Assembly: GCA_950295325.1 (NCBI GenBank)
Contig: OX485808.1
Location: forward strand, 24,822,527 to 24,886,526
Direction of reading: 5' to 3'
Length of the DNA: 64,000 bases
Origin: Polytrichum commune
Taxonomy: Eukaryota; Streptophyta; Polytrichopsida; Polytrichales; Polytrichaceae
Numbering within the stretch: position 1 is the first letter of the stretch; the number at the start of each line of letters is the position of its first letter. A program made the position numbers and the translations under genes. The notes under the pieces were generated by a model. It searched no databases, had not been told where the DNA came from, and saw only the letters and a list, made by a program, of their open reading frames with translations. Shown in pieces: positions 49,553-60,900 of this stretch.

Positions 49553-52500
49553 ATGGATGGCATACGACGTGGAGCTCCAGACCAGGAGCGGGTGCGGAGG
49601 CGGGATGCAAAACTCTTGGACCGGGAGCTTGCTTATGCAAGGGTGATGAACTGGGGACGGCTTCCATGTCCGTGTCGCATTCACATGCGGGAATCTGAAC
49701 TGACGGTTGCGTCGTATAAACGGTGTGTCCGCGAAAATTCAAGACATCCTTGGTTCTACGGAGCTACAGAGGTACGCATGCCTTTCTACACTTGGTTCGC
49801 GCTATTTCAAGTAAACAGTCTATTTGAGGGCTTACTATGAAGAATGGTTTGTTCTAAATGCTTTGTTGTTTCTCAGGATCTGCATTTCTGAATTTCTGAA
49901 TTATTCTTGAAATGGAGATCAGCGACATGTCCAGATGCGCGGTGCATTCTCCAAGGTGGGGTCTGTTTTATAGTACTGGAACTAAACAATGTGTAACAAC
50001 GACAGGGTTGCGAAGTGGATGATTCAGACGATGAATGGGAGGACCACATCACGTGGTACTACGGGGCGCAGGCACGATCGTGTTCGAACGCAATGAGACG
50101 AAGAGACTTGGATCCTGGTATGGATATGAACGAGATGGTGGTTCGCAGCCACGACATCGTAGACCGAATTCGAGAGGAGGCCTTGTCCGATAGTGGCAGA
50201 GTTGTCCGTCCAGGAGATCCTACTGCAGCGGATAACCACCCCCCTACTCCACCCATTGTATCGACAGACGTTGGAATTGAAGGTATCCCAGGGGTCGGGG
50301 TCGACCTGGATAATGAGTGGTCGGAGCATGGTGATGGCGCGCATGGAAATCCTCAGCGAGTACCATCTCCACAGAGGCCTCGCACCCCAGTGTTGCGAAC
50401 TGATGACGAACAGGGTCCGGACGACGGCAATTTGTCTGGAGACAATTTTTCCGAGGGAGATGTGTTATCAGATGACGAAGACGCCATGGACTGGGGAGAA
50501 TCTGAGGATGAATCTGATGCGGCTGTAACCGCGATGGAAGAGGCTGCAGCTACACCCCTATTTGCAGGTTCGAATCACTCCAGCATGGGTACTACCTACG
50601 TTCTGCTGAGTGGGGGAAAGCTGCACGGATGCTCCGACGCATATATGGACGAGCTGTTCCGAACGCTCAGCAGCATGATCCTCCCCCAGCCGAACTCGTT
50701 GCCCTAGTCGTACCGAGAAGCTTCGGAGTATCTACGGAGGTTAGGTCACACTTACAAAACATATGACGTTTGTCCAAACAATTGCAAACTGTACAGGGGA
50801 GCGTTGAAGCATGCAAGGGTCTGTCCGGAGTGTAGAGCTCCTAGGAAGAGACAGGTCGGACGATCGCAGGTGCCCTACAAGGTCACCAGAGTTTTTACAT
50901 TGACTCCTCGTTTGAAGCGTATGTTCCGGAGCCCTATGCAGGCGGCGGCGATGACATGGTGGGCAACTCTACCTCAGGAGGATGGAGTGATGAAGCATGT
51001 CTCCGACTTGGCCCAGTGGAAATGGATTTCCAGTCGTTTTAGGGAGGAATTTGGATATGACGACAGGAATGTGCGAATGGCCCTAGTTACAGACGGGTTT
51101 AACCCCAATTCTGATAAAAGAGGGACGTACTCTATATGGCCAATCATGTTGATGAATTACAACATAGCGCCATGGCTCACCACCAAAAATTACTTTATTA
51201 TGTTAGCTGTTTTAATTCCCGGTCCTAAGTCTATTACCTCAGAGCATTTTGATGTGTTTATTGAACCGTTGATAGAGGAGTTGCTGGATCTATGGACTTA
51301 CGGAGTATACTGTTTGGATGTGGCACAATATAAGCAGTCATCTCATTTTGTCCTTAAAGCGATGGTGATTTGGACTATAGGGGACTTCCCAACGTACGGA
51401 ATGTTAGCGGGATGCACAACTAATGGCTTCGTGGGCTGCCCAGTCTGTGGAGAGGGATTCAGGTCTAGACGGTCAAAGGTGTTGCACAAAAACATATTTT
51501 GCGGTTGCAGTCGCAGGTTCCTTGTGGATATAGACCATCATCTCAGATTCGACACTCAAAATTTCAGGGAGATTGAAGACCGGGTTGCGCCTGTGCCTGT
51601 GACTGGAGCTGACGCTCTTGCATATGGGCAGGAGCGGCTTCGGTGGCTACGAGAGGAGGGTACCCCTGCGGATCGAGACCCTGTTCGGCGAAATGGGATA
51701 AAGAGAGTGTCAACCCTCTTCAGGCTACCTTACTGGAAGGCACGGATTTTCTAAACCTTTTTAAAACAAAATCCACTGTTGTATACGCATTGCATCCGAG
51801 AGAATGGGTGGTCGAACCTCATTCCCTCGACAGTGTTTTGTCGATGCTATGTGACCTGTATCAGATAGGCTGTGTAGTTTAATTGGTGTCGAAATGTTTA
51901 ACCAGCAAGGTGTTTTTTAAAATTAGCCTACAGCGACTCCTAGTTGATCTCTGGACTAACTTTCCGAGAATAAGATAGTGTCATTCACTTGCAATGTTAG
52001 CATGTACCTGACACCTTCGTTGTCATGCAATTCATCAATACTTGCTTTCCGTTGTTCACTTGCAATTTATTAAAGATGCCAGTCGATATCTCCAATTAGT
52101 TTACTGAGGAGAGTTAATGACAGTAAGATGGACCGTAGTGTGTCACCAGCAAATGCTTGAGAAAGAGCATCGTTGATGGGTATGCGCTGGCCTTAACCTA
52201 TCGCCGCCTTTGTCTTCAGGAGCTCCCAATGCGACATACTTTAGACGTTATGCACATTGAGAAAAACGTGGCGGCTACCATCACCGGGTTCCTACTAGGA
52301 GAGGAAGATACGGTTGCTGTACGAAAAGATATGCAGGAGTGCTCGGTTATGGAGGACCTCCACCTAGTGAGAGAAGGGGACACCGAAAACTACCTCATGC
52401 CTCATGCCCCATATGTGCTGAGTCCGGGAGAGAAAAGACGTGTGCTTGAAACCATTAAGAGTGTCAAGGTCCCCTCAGGTCAGTGCGCCAATTTCTCGAA

Positions 52501-54265
52501 ATTGGTAAATTTGGAGAAAGGTAAGTTACAATTCCTGAAAAGCCATGACTGGCACGTGCTTTTGGAGGAGATACTCCCAGCTGCTCTAAGGGGATCGATG
52601 GCGATGGCTCCGCGTGTAGCCGTCATTCGACTAGGCCACTGCTTCAAGAGATTTTGTGAAAAGGTTATCCTGGTAAGTGACCTACCAGCACTCCAAACTT
52701 ACGTAGCTGAAACTTTTGCCATGTTGGAGATACACTTCCCCCCTGCGTTCTTTAATGTCATGGAGCACCTTCCACTACATTTGCCTCGAGAGTTGTATTG
52801 GTGTGGTCCAGTTCACGCCAGGTGGATGTACAGTGTCGAACGGTACCTCGGGCACTTGAAGAGTCTTGTCAGAAATAAGGCGAGGCCTGAGGGGTCGATG
52901 GCAATGGGGTATATGTACGAAGAGGCTCTGGGGTTTGTGACGGAACATTTTCGACTCTATCCGGTATCCGCTAGACTCATTTGGGATATGGACGAGGATG
53001 ACCAAGACAGTGGAGAGGTTTTAGAGGGAAATGGTAGAAGCGAACATTGGGGCGACGAGGACCTGAAAGAGCTGCACGAGCACATTATCCGCCACTGTGA
53101 TGCAACGGATGAACTGTATACGTAAGTGCCCCAGTACAAAAAAGATTGTACTTGTACAACTTTGTTATTATATTGTTATTTTAAATAATTAGCTTTGGAA
53201 CTGGGTATCTGGGTTAATGTAACACTCGGCACAACATGACATACACCCTTGTGTTCGATGAACACATGTGCAGGGAATACACTACCATGTACCGAACAAG
53301 GGATAGACGCAATCGACGTAGACCCCCCCCCCATTTTCGGAGTGGCTCGAGGACCGCGTGAGGGAAATGTGCAGGGTAGGTGAGAACCCATCTGAAGACC
53401 TGATCACAATGTCGCGGCTCCCCTCGCCAGTCGTGAGGCACCACCCATCTATGTGGGCTTATGGATATCACTTTCGATCGGAGGACGTCAATGGCGGGGC
53501 ATATGTCTCGTTCGACGCAGGGGTGGCTGCGATTATAAATCAGACTTGTCGATCATCTAGAGCGGATCGTCATCCAGTTGAGGCAGAGCTCCTGTACGTG
53601 GGCGTTGTTGAGGACATTCTGAGGGTAGACTACGGACACCTTCATATCAACGTTTTAAAATGTTCGTGGGTGAAGCCCCACCTAGAGGGTGTCCCAACAA
53701 TCAGGCGGGATGAAGATGGATTTTGGTCTGTTAAATACAGATCGCGGCAGCCACCCGGTGTGGAGCCATACTTGATGCCTGTACATGCTAGACAGGTAAG
53801 ACATGTTAATTTTGATGGAAATTCGAGATGTCACGTTGTGGATGTGCAACAAAGGAGAGTCCCGCATCGTGTTTTTAGCGCAAATTGATACCCCGCTTGG
53901 ACTCGCAGGTTTACTTTGTGGATGATCCCCTCGATTGTGAATGGAAAGTGGTCAGGTACAAGACACCACGTTCTCGCAGAGTGACAGATGCACTCTCTGA
54001 AGGATCGTTATCAGCACCTGGGAGGACAAACGCCACTCGCGGCACAAGAAGCGTTCCTCTGTCGGATGATGTCCAGGACGTGGCCCCTCCTGACCAAGTC
54101 GTCAATGCCGCCGTCGAGGTTGTTATGGCCGACAAGGAAATGGACGAAGAAGTGGCTCATCGTGAAGTCGATCATGAGGATGTGTCCGATGAGGAGCCCC
54201 CAGACACCCCACCCGATGAACTCACACAGGCTTTGTTTGTCGAAGATCCGATTGATGACGTGTAG
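49553..54265 (+). pseudogene. TNP2-type CACTA transposase, one in-frame TAG and one poly-C frameshift
   Basis: Exons: 49553-49771, 50006 to about 51750, 52220 to about 53123, 53274-53795 and 53909-54265. The N-terminus has a Cys motif (PCPCRIHM). The core matches the Transposase_21 family: CPNNCKLYRG and CPECRAP, then DGFNPNSDKRGTYSIWPIML with the first catalytic Asp, LIPGPK, IGDFPTYGMLAGCTTNG with the second, and CPVCG. RHTLDVMHIEKNV follows, then a DUF4218-like region. The last exons match DUF4216 (GYHFRSEDV, YVGVVEDILRVDYG, VYFVDDPLDCEWKVV). It cuts and rejoins element ends. Defects: TAG at 50705-50707 (context LP*SYREA), a reading-frame mismatch at the ten-C run 53323-53332, and about 470 bp between LPYWK and ELPMRHT with a good acceptor (CTTCAG at 52219) but no clear donor. 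Family identity is certain. Confidence 0.9.
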
Positions 54266-55726
54266 AAGGTGACATGTGTCTTCTGTACTGTCTGTCATTC
54301 CCGCAAGTTTCATTTGGTGTTCGGAGAACATGGCTGTCGATGTTTTTGAGAATTTCCGATTTGTTTAACAAATGTTTTTTTTTCCCCGCCAAACACTTTG
54401 GGAGTTACGGTGGAATCACAGGTTCCACACCACAACACCAATGAAGCAGAGCAGGTTCGGGTTCCCGTCCCCGATGCAACGTGGGCGGACATTCCCGGCG
54501 GGGTCTTTACTGCGGAAGCAACACCATTCTCCGTTCTGCGTTTGAAGAACATTCCATTGGACATTCCGGCAGGTAATAACATCCACCGTTATATGGATTA
54601 TATTTGAGGTAATTGTCTGTCCAATAAGCTGATCAAGCATAAAGCCACCCTAACCACATTGTCCGTGATTTATTGCCCCAGCAGCGAAACAAGGCTCAGG
54701 TTGGCGATCCAAGGCTATCCGAACACTGAAGGGGAGCAGATGATGTTGGAACACAGTGGTAGTGGTGAGCAGTGAGAAGGTACCAACATCGTCAAGAATG
54801 CGGGTGTGTGTGTTCGACATGGATGGTGGAGATGCGAGAGACTAGGTGGGGTGATGACTAAAGAACATGGAACGCATAAGTGGAGCAGATATTAAGCACT
54901 TAGAATATAGGCATAACAGTTTGATCGTGAGATACCGTAGCGAAAGGAATGGGCAGGTAGGCTCCGAAGCGGATATGATCGTGAAAAGTAGATAGTGGCT
55001 AGGGGATGCTGCCTTTCAGTAGACAGAACTAGGAGTTTGGTTATGTGCCATTCAATCGCTATCCCGCTCTTATGTAATAGAAGCTTCAGGCTTGAAGCAT
55101 TTTGTAATGAACACTTATAAAAGTGACTCGTTCTTTTCAGCATGAGTGGACTCATTACTGTAAACACATGCATAAAACATCCAACTCATTCTGTCGTTAC
55201 CCGATGCCCAGGACAGTGTAACCCTAACCGTTAAAGACCTCTGTGCATGTCATCATATGCAAAAAAACATACTGTAACAAGTATGATGTTGTTGAAAAAA
55301 TTATTGCACATATGCGCCCCAGCAGCCAATTGCAACTGATGTAAATCACATAGAATTCTGTAAAAACCAGATTTACCATTTACTCTACTGAAGCCATCAG
55401 TTTACCAACATTCACCCGAGCACTTGAACGAAGTGCCAAATCGATCGACATCCATCCAGATGTGAAAACGAAATCCCGAACTTTCGAGACCCGATTTCAT
55501 ACAAAACCCTGCGTAGAATCACCGTGAAGGTGACGTGTACGGGACTCCTTCCGGAGAATCCACGCTGTATTTGCCCATAGACCTCTTGGAATTACCCCTT
55601 CTCTCTGATTGGACACTACATTCGGAGAAGAGTGAAAAGCTGTGCGGAGGAACCGCACACCATCCCGAAGGCCAGATATCCGATCCGAGCAGTGAAGGAC
55701 GACAGTCCCCTCTAAGGCGGAATGGG
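54266..55726. other. Right subterminal region of CACTA element 1
   Basis: No gene recognised. Short frames at 54398-54640 follow the transposase stop and are likely its untranslated tail or decayed exons. Confidence 0.45.
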
Positions 55727-55749
55727 GAACGACGCTGCTGCTAGTAGTG

Positions 55750-56065
55750 CATGGTTGTTGTATGTGGAAATGAATGTTGTCAAACTCCTTGCGAACAATG
55801 TCCAGTGATAGTGTCGTTGTTGTATGTTGAGATGGACTTTGTCGAACTCCTGCGAACAATGTCTAGTTATAGCATCGCCATTGTATGTTAAGATGGATGC
55901 TATCGAACTTCTTGTAAATAGTGTTTGGTGATAGCATTGATGCTGTATGTGGAGATGGATGTTGTCAAACTCCTTGCGAACAATGTCTACTGACAGCATG
56001 GCTGCTGTATGTGGAGATGGATGTTGTCGAAATCCTTGTGGACAATGTCCGGTCACAGAGAGTAA
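55750..56065. repeat. 62-bp satellite, right part (about 5 units)
   Basis: Resumes with CATGGTTGTTGTATGTGGAA directly after the CACTA right end, and fades at about 56060. With the left part it forms one array of about 24 units. Confidence 0.95.
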
Positions 56066-57933
56066 CTACTTTTCCGACTCTATCATTCTTGATGTCACAT
56101 TCGTTAGCTTGCCAATTCCCTCTGAATGCCTGTCCACACCATGAATCTCCTTCCCATATTCGACAGCAAGCCCAGTTCGAGGGTTTCCTCCTTGACAGTT
56201 TCAACAGTATAGTGCAGCAAGTGCTAACGTAACTGGTAGTACTAATGAGCAGCATCCTCGCCGCTAGCACTACTAATGACAAGGCACTATGCTATGAGTG
56301 CCACTAACTCGTGTATAATTACTGCTAAGCAAGATGTTAATTAACTACTGCCTGCATGTAACTTAGTGTAAGGGGCTGATGAAGCCGGCGGCTGTAGTTG
56401 ACGTGAGTCAGCACGAAGCATGCTTTGTTATTGTCGTGATCAGTCTCTGGGAGATTTTTGGGCATAATTGGTCAAAATCTTGTGTTTCGAAGTCCAACCG
56501 GTTACATGCAGTGTGTATTTTTGACAAAGTTATTAGAAATTTTTGGTATTTGACACATAAAAAATTGCACACAAAGAAATGCACATCAATTGACACGTGA
56601 AGAAGAAGAAATCACATATTGATTGACACTTTAGAAATTGAAGTGACTTGTATTAATAAGCAGCTCAAATAAATCTCATAGTAGTTGGAGAACCATGCAT
56701 TGGATTATAATTTTTTTTTTAATATGTCCAATAATAGTTGTGGATGCAAATTCTTGGGTGCAACTTATGTGCAAAAAGTTGTTCATGTTTTGAATGATCG
56801 TTTCCCAGACCTTCCAATTTTCGATGCATCTAAACTTTCCAGCTCCTGTCATTATCCAAGTGATTATAGTGATTGAATCACAAATACTCAACTATGACGG
56901 CTTGGTAGCAATTTGGAGTGGCATACAATTCGGCCTAAACTTATGCTAGCTTTGGCAAAAGGTTATACTCATTCCATCAAGTATAGCTATTTGTAAGCGA
57001 GGATTTTCAAAACAGTCTCGGTAAGAAAACCTCAAATTCCTCAAAATAACTACATTCATCAACCTCAAAGCATTTTATTGCAAGTGGGTGTCCAAATCAA
57101 TTGCGTTGGTTCAACTTGTAAGTGATATGTTTAGGATTCTGCTCACAATCGCACATTCAGTTGAGGATGACTAGTACATAACATAAAGGTGCTGAACTAT
57201 TATGGAAGCATCTACAACAAATGTCATTTTTGAGGACATACATGCAACAAGTTTCTAAATTTTGTTTGCAAATGATATGTGCAATTAGGTTGCCTTCACG
57301 AACAGGTGGCTTCTTTACCCATGAAAATTACCTTGGGTGAAAATAAGATTACAGAAACTTAAAGTTAACTCTTTATTCATCCTTATAACAACAGTCACAA
57401 AAAACCAAACAAATCTTGTATTTACCTACTGTGGTAATGAATGTTCAAAGTCATGTGGAACGCTGATAAATTAGCATGAACAACCTGTATCAATTGATAC
57501 ATTTGCAGATTTTTCAGTTTTGCAAGATATTTGTCCTGAGACATGTATGTTGGGAGAGTGAACACAGCAGATGAGTTCCTCTCCCCACTAAAAGAAAATT
57601 CAAAGAGTTCAAGGGAATCGTGAATGGAAGATAAATAGACAGACAGATAGCATAAATAAAGGCCTCTTTGCCTGCGGGCTACTGCAACCTTTCGGTTAGG
57701 GGCCATGAATGCAATTTCTAGGTAGTCATTTCTTGAAATTTCAGTGATCCGGAGTATCACACAGCACAACTACACAAAAATAAGAAATTTCTCAATGGAG
57801 ATGATAAATTTTCCTCAAAATTTCACCAGCCCGCATTTCCTTACACTGGTAACTAAAGCACATCCACCTAACAACTTGCTGCCATGCATTTCAGGGCAAT
57901 ACTACTTGCTTGGTCATGCTCAGTCGGAGGTTT
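56066..57933. other. AT-rich region downstream of the synaptotagmin gene, no gene assigned
   Basis: A frame at 57422-57735 (minus) could be read as an alternative last exon of the synaptotagmin gene (candidate acceptor CCTAG at about 57720; KVAVARRQRG), but it shows no C2 motif. The rest has short frames only. Confidence 0.4.
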
Positions 57934-60900
57934 TCATTCGGATTTAAGGTGGCATTTACTTTGAAGATTTTGATGCTCCTCGTGTATTTTCTTCAGAGTC
58001 TCATTACCTCCACGCATAGCAAGTATCTTCTCCCTGCTATATGGATGGTAGGTAATGCAAATGTGCAATTTTCCTGTTTGCAATTTTTTGCAGATTTGAT
58101 CTGAACCCTGGGGTTGAGAATCTTTGAAAATATCACACCACCTGTCCATCTTCACACCTGGTTGGAACTGCCATGCCAAGAAAAATAATAAGAACCCTAA
58201 ACCACATGTTGCCAAAGCAAAGACAACTTGATGTAGAAACTTCAAACTATGAAGGCCCTGCAGATTCATTGGTAGAACACAACCCAGTGCAGATTACACG
58301 CAGTGAACAAATACAATGATCTCTTCCAAAAAATTCAACGTAGACTAGAACCAATTTTCTCAATTGAAAGTCACTTAGTGACTTCCATTGAGCATGTGAC
58401 GACTGATGATCCCTCAAAATTGCTGATTGAGAATAGGTGGTACCTCTGTGATAGCCAACTTGACTGAGCCAATAATCTCACAATCTCCGTCGTGCATAAG
58501 TAATAATGACAGTTTTTGTGTTTCTGGATATTCAACCTGCAATTTTTACCAGTGTAACATGTGACTTTGACCTATAATTAAATGCATGACTGCTTTAAAC
58601 TCTCCACCTAAAAACCAGTTACTCCTTTTCCAACACATCGTTGCTTGAAGAAGATGATGAATGCAAAACAAAAGTTGGAAAGAGACATAGGGACACTAGA
58701 GCACAAAAAGTTTATGGAATATCAGTGTTATCCTTCATTCTCTCAAAAAAAATCTTGTTTTGGTAGGGAGTTTCACCCCACTTTTGACAATTCATAATGG
58801 TTAAGTAGTGTACAAATGGTGTTGGAACCCTCAATTTTGGTGAAATGAAGGGGGAGGCTATATAAAAATGAACTTCATGGCAAACTTTTGAAGGCACCTA
58901 AAAGTGGAGCTCTCGGAAGTTTGACAAAGGAGTTGCATTTTACATAATCGTCTCTTGGCCAAAGTCAAACCCTCCGCTTCAATTCACCAAAATTGGGGGT
59001 CCTGAAACCATTTGAATGCTCCTTAAACATTATACATTATCAAAAGTGGGGCAAGGCTCCCTACCAAATAATGCTAGCTCTAATGTTTATGGAAATCTAG
59101 AGCACAAAAGTTGCTGGATAAGGACAACTTAGTTAGGATCACCTGTAACATAAATGTCTCGTTCCAGACAGGCTTGAGTGTATTGCGTTTCGTTTTGCTG
59201 TGCTTGGTTTTGTTTTGGGTTTGATGTACAAACATCTTCACAAAAAGATCTGCCTTGACAATGCGGATCCAATAGATATCTTTGGCCTCCAACAACTGCA
59301 CTTCCAACTCCCCAACTGGATGTAGCTCCAAGAAGCTAAGCTTGCATTACAAAATCGGATGCCAAATGAGAAATTAATTTTGGGAGTAAATCCTATTCCC
59401 ATGCAATCTAGCTTCAAGCATTGGCAAGAGTGGCAGCCAATTTTATTTTTAAGCGGATCTACATTGTTGAGAATAATTCAATCTACCAAAATTGTGGCCA
59501 CTTCCTAAGCACGCCTTATGCAACCAAATCTGCAAAACACTGTATGTGCAAGTCCTTTAGATTTAAGGTTGATCAAAGAAAACTGGATCCAAAATAGTTA
59601 CTCGAAAACTTCCTGTACAAAAAGCTAAAGCGTGTGAATAAATGCATTTTAAAGTTGAGCAGATACTCTCAATTTACTTTCACGTAACACCGCACAGTAA
59701 AACTCAGCATGATGATCTGGCTACAATTCAGTACCCCCGTTCTCATTTAAAATTTTATCATTGTTTAGATCAGGTAACTCCGTTGGACAAATTAGGTGAT
59801 CTGAACTAGATCATGAGCTACAAGATAGGTCAAAAGCATCCATTATATCTTGGTTTCAGTTTTGAACAATGCAAAATTATTAATGACATGACCATAACCA
59901 AAGGCCCACCAATCAATCAGTCGGCAACTGAGGTTTTTCAATACCTAAAGTCTGCACCAGGAATCATGGGAACCACAATGCGGCTAGGCCAAACCATGGA
60001 GTCCATTAAAGCAGTCCTGATAGAATTCTGCATACCGTTGACAAATTTAAGCAATACGTCATTATAAAGGATATTAACCCCATAAACTAGGTATTGCTTG
60101 GTCTAAACTAACATTTCAAAAAAGCGTCAAACATGGGCAAATCTAAAATGGTTATTCTTCAGATAATGCTGTCAGATGTTACTTACATAAGGAAGAAGGA
60201 CCAAGCAGCATTTGAAAGAAAACAAGGAAACAATGACCAAAAACTGATAATACTTACATCAATCATTTTCTCCACACCTGGTAGGTAACGAATATTTGCA
60301 CCCAGAAACTTCATATCGAATTTAAAATCTGGCTGTTGAAAAAGATGGCCATTTCTTTTGCAGGTCAGCATCCAATGTTGAATGAATTGCATCAACCACA
60401 CTTGAGTAGTATAGATACTGGACTTTAGTGAATTGACAAGAGGCTTTTCGAAGTCCATACATGCTAAAGATGAGGGATTTACTTGGCATGCTTACAGGCT
60501 CATTTAGTGACAACAAGACAGCACCAAAGCCTGGTAGAGTTTCTGTCAATGGCTTGAAAATAAGTTTGGCAGTCCCTTGCAAGTGCAAATTCTTGACCTA
60601 CACATAAGACACATTGTTACTATCCACCAAATAAGATATTACAAAGGAAAAAAAGACTTGTCTAGTCTCAGTTTCATGCAATTCTGCAGATTTTCCAATG
60701 ATGGTTCAAGAATCGATAAGAAACAAATTGTAAAAACCCACAGATTGTAGAAACCTACATATTTCATCACAAATAGCTATCAACATATATAAGAACACAT
60801 ACCTCTATATCTGGACTTGAGGACATTACTGATAGTTTTGATAAAGTGCCAAGTTGAGTATGATATCCCATTCATTCTAGCTCATTTCATCCGAGTCATT

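Larger units (their letters stand above)
42178..55749. mobile_element. CACTA (En/Spm) element 1, 13,572 bp, nearly complete
   Basis: Left end CACTACTAGCAGCACTGTCG; the right end reversed reads CACTACTAGCAGCAGCGTCG; about 23 bp match with two differences. The 3-bp target duplication CAT is at 42175-42177 and 55750-55752. Inside are a TNP2-type transposase gene on the plus strand and a divergent minus-strand accessory gene, the usual autonomous layout. It is inserted in the 62-bp satellite, which continues on the other side. In-frame TAG codons in both genes and one frameshift suggest it is recently dead rather than active. Confidence 0.96.

Noticed and set aside
57422-57735. Alternative last synaptotagmin exon
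   Set aside because: It can be spliced in phase but adds no recognisable C2 sequence, while reading straight on gives a short tail (ETLKKIHEEHQ) and a TGA; kept only as a possibility.
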